Part shown: positions 12,821 through 21,752 of the stretch, piece by piece
Numbering within the stretch: the stretch's first letter is position 1
Layout: each line of letters opens with the position of its first letter
Assembly (NCBI GenBank): GCA_964509845.1
Contig: CAZDZG010000014.1
Coordinates: 1 to 25,652, forward strand
From: WYZ-LMO6 sp964509845
GTDB taxonomy: Archaea > Hadarchaeota > Hadarchaeia > Hadarchaeales > WYZ-LMO6
Direction of reading: 5' to 3'
Length of the DNA stretch: 25,652 nucleotides
Made by a program: the position numbers and the translations under genes
The notes under the pieces: model-generated
What the model saw: only the letters and a program-made list of their open reading frames with translations
Told to the model about the DNA's origin: nothing
Databases searched by the model: none

Positions 12821-15800
12821 ATGCTGAGGGGGGACCGCTGGGTACTGGTGGAGGCCTTCCTGAAGGAGAGGGGGCTGGTCAGGCAGCACCTGGACTCCTA
12901 CAACGACTTCATCGAACACGGTCTCCAGCGGGTGATAGATGACGTGGGAGGGATAGACCTCGATATTGAGGGGGTTCACGTGGAGTTCGGCAAGATCCAC
13001 GTGGGGGAGCCCTGGTTCAGGGAGGCGGACGGCTCCTATTCAAGATTTCCGAACGTCACCCCCCACATCGCCCGCATGCGCAACATGAGCTATCTGGCCC
13101 CCCTCTACCTGGAGATGAGCATAGTCTCGCGGGGCCAGAAGCAACCTCCCCAGACGGTGATGATAGGGGAGATCCCCGTCATGGTTAAGTCCAAGATCTG
13201 TGTGCTCCACGGGAAGAGCGAGGAGGAGCTCGTGGCCATGGGGGAGGACCCCATGGACCCTGGCGGCTACTTCATCATCAACGGCTCCGAGAGGGTCATA
13301 GTCATCCAGGACGACCTGGCCACCAACTCCATCCTGGTGGAGAGGGATGAGCGGCAGGGGGTGGAGGTGGCCAAGGTCTTCTCGAGCCGCAGGGGCTTCC
13401 GGGCCCTGGTGGTGGTGGAGAGGAGGAAGGACGGGCTCATCAGGGTGTCCTTCCCGGCCGTTCCCGGCCAGCTTCCCCTCATGGTGGTGATGAGGGCCCT
13501 GGGGCTGGTGAGGGACAAGGACGTGGTGGAGGCCGTCTCCGATGATCCCGACATCGTCAGGGAGCTCTTCGAGAACCTGAGGGAGGGAATAGAGATCAAG
13601 ACGGAGAAGGATGCGCTGGATGTCATAGGGAAGAGGGTGGCCATCGGGCAGGTGAAGAGCTACCGGCTCCAGCGGGCCCAGGAGGTGCTGGACAAGTACC
13701 TTCTCCCCCACATAGGCACCTCCCCGGAGGACAGGCTGGCCAAGGCCTACTTCTTGGGAAGCATGGTGGAGAGGGTGATAGAGCTGGCGCTGGGGAGGAG
13801 GGAGGTGGACGACAAGGACCACTACGGGAACAAGCGCCTGAAGCTCAGCGGGGAGATGCTTGAGAGCATCTTCAGGGTGGCGCTGGCCAATCTCATCAAG
13901 GACATCAAGTACCAGCTGGAGCGCTCCTACGCGAGGGGGAGGGAGCTCAACCTGAGGACGGCGGCTAGGTCGGACCTTCTCACCGAGCACATAAAGCACA
14001 CGCTGGCCACCGGCAACTGGCCTGGAGGAAGGACGGGGGTGAGCCAGCTGCTGGACAGGACCAATCACATTTCCACCCTCTCCCACCTCAGGAGGATTGT
14101 TTCTCCCCTGAGCAGGAGCCAGCCGCACTTCGAGGCCAGGGACCTCCACCCCACCCACTGGGGCAAGATATGTCCCTGCGAGACGCCCGAGGGCCCCAAC
14201 TGTGGGCTGGTCAAGAACCTGGCCCTGACGGCGGAGATCTCCACGGGGGTGGATGAGGAGGAGGTGGAGAAGGGCCTCTACCGGCTGGGGGTCACCCCCA
14301 TCCGGAAGGGCGGGGAGAGGAGCGGCAGGGTGGCGGTCTTCCTGAACGGGAGGGTCATAGGGACGACGGAGGATGGGGAGAGGCTGGCCAGGGAGATCAG
14401 GGAGAGGAGGAGGAGGGGGGAGTTCAGCGATCAGGTGAACGTCAGGTTCAAGAGGGATACCAAGGAGGTAATGGTCTGGTGCGATCCGGGAAGGGTCAGG
14501 AGGCCGCTCATCGTGGTGAAGGACGGGAAGCCGCTGGTGACCGATCAGCACCTGGAGATGCTGAAGAGCGGCAGGATGACCTGGAGCGACCTGGTGAAGG
14601 GGGGAATGGTGGAGTATCTGGATGCGGACGAGGAGGAGAACACCTACGTGGCCATCTCGCCGGAGGAGCTCACCCCCGAGCACACCCATCTGGAGCTCCA
14701 TCCGCTGTCCATCCTGGGAGTGAGCGCCTCCCTTATTCCCTACCCCCAGCACAACCAGTCCCCGCGCAACACTTACGGGGCCAACATGGCCAAACAGGCT
14801 TTGGGTGTTTTCTCCGTCAGCATGCACACGAGGACGGACACCCATGCCTATTTCCTTCACTATCCGCAGCGACCCCTGGTGTCCACCAGGGTCATGGATC
14901 TGGTGGGACTCAAGCGGAGGCCGGCGGGCCAGAACCTGGTGGTGGCCATCGCCTGCTACGGTGGCTACAACATGGAGGACGCCATCATAGTGAACAAGCA
15001 GTCGATAGACAGGGGGCTGGGGAGAAGCACTTCCTTCACCATCTACGAGGCCGAAGAGGGGAGGTACTCGGGAGGGCAGAGGGACAAGTTCGAGATACCG
15101 GGGGAGGAGGTGAGGGGCTACTCCGATCCCTCCCGCTACGCCAAGCTGGGAGAGGACGGGATAGTGGAGCCGGAGGCCAAGCTCGAGGTGGAGGATGTGG
15201 TGATAGGCAGGACCAGCCCGCCCAGGTTCTTCGAGGAGACGGATGAGTTCGGGGTGAGGACGGAGACGGGAAGGAGGGAGAGTTCCGTCAGGGTGAAGTC
15301 GGGGGAGGAGGGAATAGCCGACATGGTTTACCTGGTGATGACCGCGGAGGGATACAGGGCGGCCAGGGTTAGGCTGAGGAGCCTGAGGATACCCGAGCTC
15401 GGGGACAAGTTCGCCTCCAGGCACGGTCAGAAGGGGGTGGTGGGGCTGGTGATGGATGCGGCTGATCTGCCCTTCACGGAGAGCGGCATCATCCCCGACC
15501 TGATCATCAATCCCCACGCCATTCCCTCCCGAATGTCCATAGGACAGCTGCTGGAGATGGTGGCGGGCAAGGCGGGGGCGCTGGAGGGGAGGGAGGTGGA
15601 CGGTACGGCCTTCGTGGGGGAGCCGGAGGAGGAAATAAGGAGGATCCTCCTGAAGCATGGCTTCAGCCCCGTGGGCAAGGAGGTGATGTACAACGGGATG
15701 ACGGGGGAGATGATTCCCGTGGAGATCTTCATCGGGATCTGCTACTACCAGAGGCTCCACCACATGGCGGCCGACAAGCTGCACGTGAGATCTAGGGGTC

Positions 15801-16138
15801 CCGTCCAGGTCCTCACCCACCAGCCCACCGAGGGTAGGGCCAGGGAAGGGGGGCTCAGGTTCGGGGAGATGGAGAGGGACTGCCTGATAGGGTATGGGGC
15901 GGCCAGGCTGCTGAAGGACAGGCTGCTGGAGAGCTCGGACAAGTTCGATGCCCTGGTCTGCGGCAAGTGCGGACATTTCGCCGTCTACGACAGGAAGAGG
16001 AACAGGACCTACTGTCCCTTCTGCGAGGAGGAATCGGAGATCTACACCGTGGAAATGCCCTATGCCTTTAAGTTGCTGCTGGATGAGCTGAGGTCCCTCT
16101 GCCTGGACACCCGCCTCAAGCTGCGGGAGAGGGCCTAG
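12821..16138 (+). CDS. rpoB: RNA polymerase subunit B (unsplit, B''+B')
   Basis: The second-largest subunit of RNA polymerase, forming one side of the active-centre cleft. A single 1105-residue chain covers both B'' and B', so the gene is not split as in methanogens and haloarchaea. Recognised: RISCVLHGK-like lobe/protrusion sequences near the start (GYFIINGSERV), HPTHWGKICPCETPEGPNCGL in the fork region, GGYNMEDAIIVNK, GDKFASRHGQKGVVG (861-875), INPHAIPSRMSIGQLLEM and LTHQPTEGRAREGGLRFGEM, the hybrid-binding and clamp motifs. A C-terminal zinc site uses Cys1047, Cys1050, Cys1065 and Cys1068. Start ATG 12821 lies 2 nt after the rpoH stop; the N-terminus (LRGDRWVLVEAFLKERGLVRQHLDSYNDF when read through) is the expected one. 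No frameshift is seen. Confidence 0.97.
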   Translation: MLRGDRWVLVEAFLKERGLVRQHLDSYNDFIEHGLQRVIDDVGGIDLDIEGVHVEFGKIHVGEPWFREADGSYSRFPNVTPHIARMRNMSYLAPLYLEMSIVSRGQKQPPQTVMIGEIPVMVKSKICVLHGKSEEELVAMGEDPMDPGGYFIINGSERVIVIQDDLATNSILVERDERQGVEVAKVFSSRRGFRALVVVERRKDGLIRVSFPAVPGQLPLMVVMRALGLVRDKDVVEAVSDDPDIVRELFENLREGIEIKTEKDALDVIGKRVAIGQVKSYRLQRAQEVLDKYLLPHIGTSPEDRLAKAYFLGSMVERVIELALGRREVDDKDHYGNKRLKLSGEMLESIFRVALANLIKDIKYQLERSYARGRELNLRTAARSDLLTEHIKHTLATGNWPGGRTGVSQLLDRTNHISTLSHLRRIVSPLSRSQPHFEARDLHPTHWGKICPCETPEGPNCGLVKNLALTAEISTGVDEEEVEKGLYRLGVTPIRKGGERSGRVAVFLNGRVIGTTEDGERLAREIRERRRRGEFSDQVNVRFKRDTKEVMVWCDPGRVRRPLIVVKDGKPLVTDQHLEMLKSGRMTWSDLVKGGMVEYLDADEEENTYVAISPEELTPEHTHLELHPLSILGVSASLIPYPQHNQSPRNTYGANMAKQALGVFSVSMHTRTDTHAYFLHYPQRPLVSTRVMDLVGLKRRPAGQNLVVAIACYGGYNMEDAIIVNKQSIDRGLGRSTSFTIYEAEEGRYSGGQRDKFEIPGEEVRGYSDPSRYAKLGEDGIVEPEAKLEVEDVVIGRTSPPRFFEETDEFGVRTETGRRESSVRVKSGEEGIADMVYLVMTAEGYRAARVRLRSLRIPELGDKFASRHGQKGVVGLVMDAADLPFTESGIIPDLIINPHAIPSRMSIGQLLEMVAGKAGALEGREVDGTAFVGEPEEEIRRILLKHGFSPVGKEVMYNGMTGEMIPVEIFIGICYYQRLHHMAADKLHVRSRGPVQVLTHQPTEGRAREGGLRFGEMERDCLIGYGAARLLKDRLLESSDKFDALVCGKCGHFAVYDRKRNRTYCPFCEEESEIYTVEMPYAFKLLLDELRSLCLDTRLKLRERA

Positions 16139-16149
16139 GAGGTGAGGGG

Positions 16150-18759
16150 ATGAGACCCCAGAGGGTGATAGAGAGCATCCAGTTCTCCCTGCTCTCCCCC
16201 GACGACATCCGCAAGATGTCGGTCACCAAGGTGGTGACGGCGGACACGTACGACGAGGATGGCTTTCCCATCGAGAGGGGGCTGATGGACAGGAGGCTGG
16301 GGGTGGTGGAGCCCGGCCTCACCTGCAGGACCTGCGGGGGAGGGCCGAAGGATTGCCCCGGGCACTTCGGGCACATAGAGCTGGCCAGGCCCGTCATCCA
16401 CGTGAACTACGTGGAGACCATCTACGATCTCCTCCAGTCCACCTGCAGGAAGTGCGGCAGGATCCTCCTGGACGAAAGGGAAAGGGCGGAGTGGCTGGAG
16501 AAAATGGAGGGGAGGGAGGACTGGTGGGAGCTCTCCCCGGAGGTCCTCCAGAGGGCCAGGCAGAAGAGGTGCCCTTACTGCGGGGAGGAACAGCAGGAGA
16601 TAAAGTTCGAGAAGCCCTTCACCTTCCTGGAGGGAAGGGATAGGCTCACCCCCTCCGACATAAGGACCAGGTTGGAGAGGATAAGGACCGAGGACCTCAA
16701 GCTGCTGGGGATAGATCCCTCCATAAGGCCGGAGTGGATGGTCCTGCAGGTCCTCCCCGTTCCCCCCGTGACCGTGAGGCCCAGCATCACGCTGGAAACG
16801 GGGGTGAGGTCGGAGGATGACCTGACCCACAAGCTGGTGGACATCATCAGGATCAACCAGAGGCTGGCGGAGAACATGGAGGCGGGGGCCCCCCACCTCA
16901 TCGTGGAGGACCTCTGGGAGCTGCTTCAGTACCACGTGGCCACCTACTTCTCCAACGAGATCTCCGGGGTCCCGCCGGCCAGGCACAGGTCGGGGAGGGT
17001 TCTGCGCACGCTGGGACAGAGGCTCAAGGGGAAGGAGGGGAGGTTCAGGGGAAACCTTTCGGGGAAGAGGGTGGACTTCTCCGCCAGGGCCGTGATCTCC
17101 CCTGATCCCTGCCTGAGGTTCTACGAGGTGGGGGTGCCGGAGCACGTGGCAAGGGTCCTGACGGTGAGGACCAGGGTCACCTCCTTCAACCTGGACGAGA
17201 TGAGGGAGCTGGTCAGAAGGGGACCCGACCAGTACCCGGGGGCCCAGTGGGTCATAGATCCCGAGGGCAGGAGGTACGACCTCAGGTACGCGGACAGGGA
17301 GGAGCTGGCCAAGAAGCTTGAGCCCGGCTACATCGTGGAGAGGAACCTGAGGGACGGGGACATCGTGCTCTTCAACCGGCAGCCCTCCCTTCACAGGATG
17401 TCCATCATGGCCCACCGGGTTAGGGTCATGCCGGGGCTCACCTTCAGGCTCAACCTCACCGTTTGTCCCCTGTACAACGCCGACTTCGATGGGGACGAGA
17501 TGAACCTGCACGTTCCCCAGAGCGAGGAGGCCCAGGTGGAGGCCATGATCCTGATGGCCGTGCAGAACCAGATCCTGTCCCCGCGCTTCGGTGGGCCCAT
17601 CATAGGGGGGATCCAGGACCACATCACGGGGGCCTACCTGCTCACCAGGAAGGACACCCTGCTGGACAGGGAGAAGGCCACCCAGCTCCTCATGGAGGCC
17701 GGGGTGGAACCCGTCCTTCCTCCTCCCGCGGTGGTGAGGGGGGGGAAGGAATACTGGACGGGGAAGCAGATCTTCAGTGTCCTCCTCCCGAAGGATCTCA
17801 ACCTCACCTACAAGGCCAAGATATGCGAAGGCTGCTCCCGCTGTCTTGAGGAGGACTGCGAAAAGGAGGCCTATGTGGTGATCAGGAACGGGGAGCTCAA
17901 GAAGGGGGTGATCGATGCCCACGGATACAAGGCCCTGGATAAGTGCGAGCTCTGGGACAGGATCGTGAAGGAGTACGGGGTGGAGAGGGCCGCCCAGTTC
18001 CTGGATCAGGTGACCAGGCTCTCCATAGCCGCCGCCGCCATGCTGGGCTTCACCACCAGCATAGAGGACGAGGACATACCCGACACCGCCAAGGAGAGGA
18101 TAGAGGAGATGCTGGAGAAGGCCAAGGGGAAGGTTCAGGAGCTGATAGAGGCCTATCAGAGGGAGGAACTGGAACCCCTCCCGGGACGCTCCCTCCGGGA
18201 GACCCTGGAGATGAGGATCATGGAAATCTTGGCCGAGGTCAGGGACAAGGCGGGGGAGGAGGCGGAGAGGCACCTCACCCTCTCCAACCCAGCCGTGATC
18301 ATGGCCAGGACCGGGGCCAGGGGGAGCATGCTGAACCTCACCCAGATGGCCGCCTGCGTGGGGCAGCAGTCGGTGAGGGGGGAGAGGCTCAACCGGGGGT
18401 ATGCGGACAGGGTGCTGATCCACTTCAAGCCTGGTGAGCTGGGGGCGGAGGCAAGGGGCTTCGTGAGCTCCAGCTACAAGAGCGGCCTCAGGCCCATCGA
18501 GTTCTTCTTCCACGCCACGGGAGGGAGGGAGGGGCTGGTGGACACGGCCGTAAGGACGGCCCAGAGCGGCTACATGCAGCGTAGGCTGATAAACGCTCTT
18601 CAGGATCTGCACGTGGAGTACGACGGGACGGTGAGGGACGCCGTGGGGAGAATCGTACAGTTCCTGTACGGGGAGGACGGGGCGGATCCCATGAAGACCG
18701 ATAACGGTAAAGCGGTGAGGGTGGACAGGTTGGTGGAAAGGGTGCTGGGGGTGAGCTGA
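16150..18759 (+). CDS. rpoA1: RNA polymerase subunit A'
   Basis: The N-terminal two-thirds of the largest subunit, carrying the catalytic Mg site. 869 residues, as expected for archaeal A'. Zinc motifs: Cys59, Cys62, Cys69 and His72 (CRTCGGGPKDCPGHFGH), and Cys99, Cys102, Cys141 and Cys144. The catalytic loop NADFDGDEM has Asp445, Asp447 and Asp449. A further Cys cluster lies at 559, 562, 565 and 570, which also occurs in many euryarchaeal A' chains. FSARAVISPDP, FNRQPSLHRMSIMAH and SGLRPIEFFFHATGGREGLVDTA across the funnel/bridge helix are present. The ribosome site before ATG 16150 is a strong AGGAGGTGAGGGG. The chain ends at VLGVS, 1 nt overlapping rpoA2 (TGATG), the normal archaeal A'/A'' split. 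Confidence 0.97.
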   Translation: MRPQRVIESIQFSLLSPDDIRKMSVTKVVTADTYDEDGFPIERGLMDRRLGVVEPGLTCRTCGGGPKDCPGHFGHIELARPVIHVNYVETIYDLLQSTCRKCGRILLDERERAEWLEKMEGREDWWELSPEVLQRARQKRCPYCGEEQQEIKFEKPFTFLEGRDRLTPSDIRTRLERIRTEDLKLLGIDPSIRPEWMVLQVLPVPPVTVRPSITLETGVRSEDDLTHKLVDIIRINQRLAENMEAGAPHLIVEDLWELLQYHVATYFSNEISGVPPARHRSGRVLRTLGQRLKGKEGRFRGNLSGKRVDFSARAVISPDPCLRFYEVGVPEHVARVLTVRTRVTSFNLDEMRELVRRGPDQYPGAQWVIDPEGRRYDLRYADREELAKKLEPGYIVERNLRDGDIVLFNRQPSLHRMSIMAHRVRVMPGLTFRLNLTVCPLYNADFDGDEMNLHVPQSEEAQVEAMILMAVQNQILSPRFGGPIIGGIQDHITGAYLLTRKDTLLDREKATQLLMEAGVEPVLPPPAVVRGGKEYWTGKQIFSVLLPKDLNLTYKAKICEGCSRCLEEDCEKEAYVVIRNGELKKGVIDAHGYKALDKCELWDRIVKEYGVERAAQFLDQVTRLSIAAAAMLGFTTSIEDEDIPDTAKERIEEMLEKAKGKVQELIEAYQREELEPLPGRSLRETLEMRIMEILAEVRDKAGEEAERHLTLSNPAVIMARTGARGSMLNLTQMAACVGQQSVRGERLNRGYADRVLIHFKPGELGAEARGFVSSSYKSGLRPIEFFFHATGGREGLVDTAVRTAQSGYMQRRLINALQDLHVEYDGTVRDAVGRIVQFLYGEDGADPMKTDNGKAVRVDRLVERVLGVS

Positions 18760-19943
18760 TGGCGGGAGTCTCCCCGGAGACCATAAGATCGGAGGTGAGA
18801 AAGCTCAGGGGGGCGGTGCCGGACTCCGTGGTGGAGGAGCTGGAGGAGACCCTGCTGGAGAAGGCCAAGCAGAGGGCCATCACCCACGAGGATCTCGAGA
18901 GGGTGATAAAGGCCACCAGGGAGGCCTACCAGATGGCGCTGGTGGAACCGGGTGAGGCGGTGGGGACGGTGGCCGCCCAGTCCATCGGGGAGCCTGGAAC
19001 CCAGATGACCCTCCGGACCTTCCACTACGCGGGTGTGGCGGAACTCAACGTCACGCTGGGCCTCCCAAGGCTGATAGAGATCCTGGACATGAGGAGGACC
19101 CCTTCCGCGGCCCTCATGACGGTTTACCTGGAGCCCCCCTACTCGAAGGACAGGGAAAAGGCCAGGGCCCTGGCCCAGGAGATTGAGATGACCACGGTAG
19201 AGGACGTGATCTCCGAGATGGAGACGGACCTGATCAACATGCAGCTCCTCCTCTTCCTCAACCGCTCCAGGCTGAAGCAGAAAGGGTTGACCCCCTCCGA
19301 CGTGGTTCAGGCCCTCTCCCAGCAGCTGGGGCCCAAGACGAGGATAACGCTGGAGGATAGCAAGATAAGGATAAAGGAGGAGGAAGGGGGTCTTTCCGAG
19401 TTGCGCAAGCTGGCCATGAGGGTGAGAAAGCTCAGGCTCAAAGGGATCAGGGATATCACCAAGGTATTGGTGAAGAAGGAGGGAGAGGAGTACGTGATAT
19501 ATACCGAGGGATCCAACTTCGCCGAGGTTCTGAGGATGGAGGGGGTGGACAAAAAGAGGACGGTGACCAACAACATAAGGGAGATAGAGGAGGTGCTGGG
19601 AATAGAGGCGGCCAGGAGTGCCCTGATCAAGGAGATGATGGAGACCCTGCAGGAGCAGGGCCTGGAGGTGGACGTGAGGCACATCATGCTGGTGGCGGAT
19701 GCCATGACCGCCTCCGGGGAGGTCAGGCCCATAGGAAGGCACGGGATAAGCGGGGAGAAGTCGAGCGTGCTGGCCAGGGCCGCCTTCGAGCTGACCCTTA
19801 AGCACCTGCTGGAGGCCTCCCTCAGGGGCGAGACGGACAGGCTCAGGGGGGTTACGGAGAACATCATCACCGGCAATCCGATACCCCTGGGAACGGGCAT
19901 GGTGCGCCTGGTGATGCAGGGTGGTGGCGGTGAACCTAAATGA
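18759..19943 (+). CDS. rpoA2: RNA polymerase subunit A''
   Basis: The C-terminal third of the largest subunit, including the trigger loop and the jaw. 394 residues, normal for archaeal A''. The hallmark stretch EPGEAVGTVAAQSIGEPG followed by TQMTLRTFHYAG and GLPRLIEILDMRRTPS lies at about residues 64-115; near the C-terminus RHIMLVADAMTASGEVRPIGRHGI and SSVLARAAFE are conserved clamp elements. ATG 18759 shares one base with the rpoA1 stop, so the two halves are probably translated together. Its 3' end overlaps the start of rpl30e by 14 nt. Confidence 0.97.
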   Translation: MAGVSPETIRSEVRKLRGAVPDSVVEELEETLLEKAKQRAITHEDLERVIKATREAYQMALVEPGEAVGTVAAQSIGEPGTQMTLRTFHYAGVAELNVTLGLPRLIEILDMRRTPSAALMTVYLEPPYSKDREKARALAQEIEMTTVEDVISEMETDLINMQLLLFLNRSRLKQKGLTPSDVVQALSQQLGPKTRITLEDSKIRIKEEEGGLSELRKLAMRVRKLRLKGIRDITKVLVKKEGEEYVIYTEGSNFAEVLRMEGVDKKRTVTNNIREIEEVLGIEAARSALIKEMMETLQEQGLEVDVRHIMLVADAMTASGEVRPIGRHGISGEKSSVLARAAFELTLKHLLEASLRGETDRLRGVTENIITGNPIPLGTGMVRLVMQGGGGEPK

Positions 19944-20229
19944 GGAGATAAGGAAGACGGTGGAAAGCGGGAAGGTGGTGCTGGGCACGGATCGCTCCTT
20001 GAAGCTCCTGAAGGCCGGCAAGGTGAAGATGGTGGTGGTGGCCTCCAACTGCCCTGAGACGGTGAGGAAGGAGGTGGAGTACCTGTCCAGAGTTCTCGGT
20101 GTCCCCCTGCTCAAGTACCCGGGGAACAGCTGGGAGCTGGGGGAGGTGCTGGGCAAGCCCTTCGCCGTGAACGTCTTTTCCGTGCTGGACCCGGGGAGCT
20201 CACACCTGCTGTCGGCGGTGGAAGGGTGA
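19930..20229 (+). CDS. rpl30e: Ribosomal protein L30e
   Basis: A 99-residue large-subunit protein found in archaea and eukaryotes but not bacteria. It belongs to the L7Ae/L30e RNA-binding fold. Visible family features are LRK-like NEEIRKTVESGKVVLGTDRSLK at the N-terminus, VVVASNCPETVRKEVEYLS in the middle, and LLKYPGNSWELGEVLGKPFAVNVFSVLDPGSS at the end, close to Thermococcus L30e. Start placed at GTG 19930 to match the length of known archaeal L30e; GTG 19921 or 19924, giving two or three more residues, cannot be excluded. It overlaps the end of rpoA2, and its stop overlaps the nusA start by 4 nt. The position between rpoA2 and nusA is the classical one. Confidence 0.95.
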   Translation: MNLNEEIRKTVESGKVVLGTDRSLKLLKAGKVKMVVVASNCPETVRKEVEYLSRVLGVPLLKYPGNSWELGEVLGKPFAVNVFSVLDPGSSHLLSAVEG

Positions 20230-20654
20230 ACTTGGTCTTCAGCGAGGAGGAGATGAGGTACCTCTCCCTGCTGGAGATGATAAGTGGGGTAAGGGCCAGG
20301 GACTGCCTGGTTAGCCAGGAGGAGAACAAGCTGATCTTTCTGGTGGAGAAGGAACAGGTGGGGAGGTGTGTGGGGAGGAACGGGTGTCACGTGAAGAGGC
20401 TCAGGCAGATGCTGGGGAAGGAAGTGGAGGTGGTGGGGTACTCTGAGGATCCGCAGGAGTTCCTACGGATGCTCTTCTCCCCGGCGCAGATCCTATCCCT
20501 TAAGCTGGTGGAAGAGGACGGAAAGAGGGTGGCGGTCCTGGAGGTGAGGCCCCAGGATAAGGGGCTGGCGATAGGGAGGGGAGGGAACAGGATCAGGAAG
20601 GCCAGGAAGCTCGTCTTCAGGAACTGCGGGATCCACGACATAATAATAAGGTGA
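20226..20654 (+). CDS. nusA: NusA-like KH-domain transcription factor
   Basis: The short archaeal NusA, with two KH RNA-binding domains and no N-terminal RNA polymerase-binding or S1 domain. 142 residues. KH1 has its GxxG loop as GRNG (50-53, in RCVGRNGCHVKRLRQ); KH2 as GRGG (117-120, in LAIGRGGNRIRKARKL). Its role in archaeal transcription is inferred from bacterial NusA and from this conserved place downstream of the polymerase genes. Start is GTG 20226 overlapping the rpl30e stop (GTGA). A 19-nt gap precedes rps12. Confidence 0.93.
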   Translation: MNLVFSEEEMRYLSLLEMISGVRARDCLVSQEENKLIFLVEKEQVGRCVGRNGCHVKRLRQMLGKEVEVVGYSEDPQEFLRMLFSPAQILSLKLVEEDGKRVAVLEVRPQDKGLAIGRGGNRIRKARKLVFRNCGIHDIIIR

Positions 20655-20673
20655 GAACTCCGAAGGGGGAAGG

Positions 20674-21102
20674 ATGGGAAGGGGAGAGTTCGCGGGAAGG
20701 AAGCTGGCAGTCATGCGGCAGAGGTTCAGGTGGAAGGACAAGAACTACAAGCGGAGGATGCTCCAGCTGGACAAGAAGGCCGACCCGCTGGAGGGGGCAC
20801 CCCAGGCCAGGGCCATCGTTTTGGAGAAGGTGGGGGTGGAGGCGAAGCAGCCCAACTCCGCCATAAGGAAGTGCGTAAGGGTGCAGATCGTGAAGAACGG
20901 GAGGCAGGTGACTGCCTTCGCCCCCGGGGACGGGGCCATAGGGTTCATCGACGAGCACGACGAGGTGATCATAGAGGGGATAGGGGGGGCCCAGGGAGGT
21001 CCGAAGGGGGACATCCCGGGGGTTAGGTACAAGGTGGTCAAGGTGAACGGGGTCTCCCTGAAGGAGCTGGTGAAGGGGAGGAAGGAAAAACCGACGAGGT
21101 GA
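20674..21102 (+). CDS. rps12: Ribosomal protein S12 (uS12)
   Basis: Small-subunit protein at the decoding centre. 142 residues, close to the 147 typical of archaea and the S23 family of eukaryotes. Seen: GEFAGRKL near the start, RFRWKDKNYKRRML, DPLEGAPQARAIVLEK (38-52), the decoding-loop motif KQPNSAIRKCVRVQI (58-72), PGDGAIGFIDEHDEVIIEGIGG and GDIPGVRYKVVKVN. The N-terminus is about five residues shorter than in Thermococcus. Start ATG 20674 follows GGGGGAAGG. Only 4 nt separate its stop from the rps7 ATG. Confidence 0.97.
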   Translation: MGRGEFAGRKLAVMRQRFRWKDKNYKRRMLQLDKKADPLEGAPQARAIVLEKVGVEAKQPNSAIRKCVRVQIVKNGRQVTAFAPGDGAIGFIDEHDEVIIEGIGGAQGGPKGDIPGVRYKVVKVNGVSLKELVKGRKEKPTR

Positions 21103-21106
21103 GGGG

Positions 21107-21712
21107 ATGGAGTTCAAGTACTTCGGGAAGTGGTCGGTGGAGGGGGTGGAGGTAAGGGATCCGGGGATGAGGAAATATCTCAGGCTCCAGCCCACCCTCT
21201 CCCTCTCCTCGGGGGGGAGGCATGCTTCCAAGCCCTTCGGGAAAGCGGAGGTTCCCATCGTGGAGCGCCTGATAAATAAGGTCATGAGGTCGGGACCGGG
21301 GGCCAAGAAGATAGGGGGGAGGGTGATCAGGGGGGCGGGGGCCTGCGGCAAGAAGCACAAAGCCTACAACATCGTGAAGAGGGCCTTCGAGATCATAGAG
21401 GAGAGGACGAAGAAGAATCCCGTACAGGTGCTGGTGGATGCCATTTGTAACGCCGCCCCCAGGGAGGAGACCACCAGGGTCACCTACGGAGGTATCACCT
21501 ACCACGTGGCGGTGGATGCCTCCCCGGCCAGGGGGATCGATGTGGCCTTGATGAACCTGGCGGCGGGAGCCTTCGCGGCCTCCTTCAGGAACAAGAAGCC
21601 CATTGAGGAGTGTCTGGCGGAGGAGATCATCCTGGCCTCCCAGTACGACAACAAGAGCTACGCGGTGGCCCGCAAGGAGGAAATAGAGAGAATAGCGGAG
21701 AAGGCCAGGTAG
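21107..21712 (+). CDS. rps7: Ribosomal protein S7 (uS7)
   Basis: Primary 16S rRNA-binding protein that organises the small-subunit head. 201 residues, as usual in archaea (longer than the about 155 of bacteria). Recognised motifs are SSGGRHASKPFGKAEVPIVERLINKVMR, KKHKAYNIVKRAFEIIEERT, KNPVQVLVDAICNAAPREE, the beta-hairpin region GGITYHVAVDASPARGIDVAL and the C-terminal IEECLAEEIILAS...KSYAVARKEEIERIAEKAR, in that order. The segment between VMRSGPG and GKKHKAY is Gly/Arg-rich and variable in archaea. Last gene of the run that starts at rpoH; 40 nt and a new promoter separate it from EF-1A. No EF-2 gene follows it. Confidence 0.97.
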   Translation: MEFKYFGKWSVEGVEVRDPGMRKYLRLQPTLSLSSGGRHASKPFGKAEVPIVERLINKVMRSGPGAKKIGGRVIRGAGACGKKHKAYNIVKRAFEIIEERTKKNPVQVLVDAICNAAPREETTRVTYGGITYHVAVDASPARGIDVALMNLAAGAFAASFRNKKPIEECLAEEIILASQYDNKSYAVARKEEIERIAEKAR

Positions 21713-21713
21713 T

Positions 21714-21731
21714 TCCAAAAAAGATTTAAAG
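21714..21731 (+). promoter_or_regulatory. BRE/TATA promoter for EF-1A
   Basis: CCAAAAAAGATTTAAAGG lies immediately after the rps7 stop. TTTAAA (21725-21730) is centred about 25-26 nt before the EF-1A ATG, so the start site would fall at the ATG; the A-rich run before it resembles the BRE of the tRNA-Lys promoter. A GGGAGG directly abutting the ATG could serve as a ribosome site on longer readthrough transcripts. Confidence 0.65.
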
Positions 21732-21752
21732 GGGGAGACTAAGGTCGGGAGG

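Noticed and set aside
13040..15976. A 978-codon open frame antisense to rpoB
   Set aside because: High GC leaves antisense frames open for long distances. The translation is rich in His, Pro, Gly, Leu and Arg with no domain, while the plus strand encodes an intact RNA polymerase subunit.
16135..18612. An 825-codon open frame antisense to rpoA1, and a 596-codon one antisense to 18600-20390
   Set aside because: Same GC-driven effect; compositions are unlike real proteins, and the frames cross several true genes.
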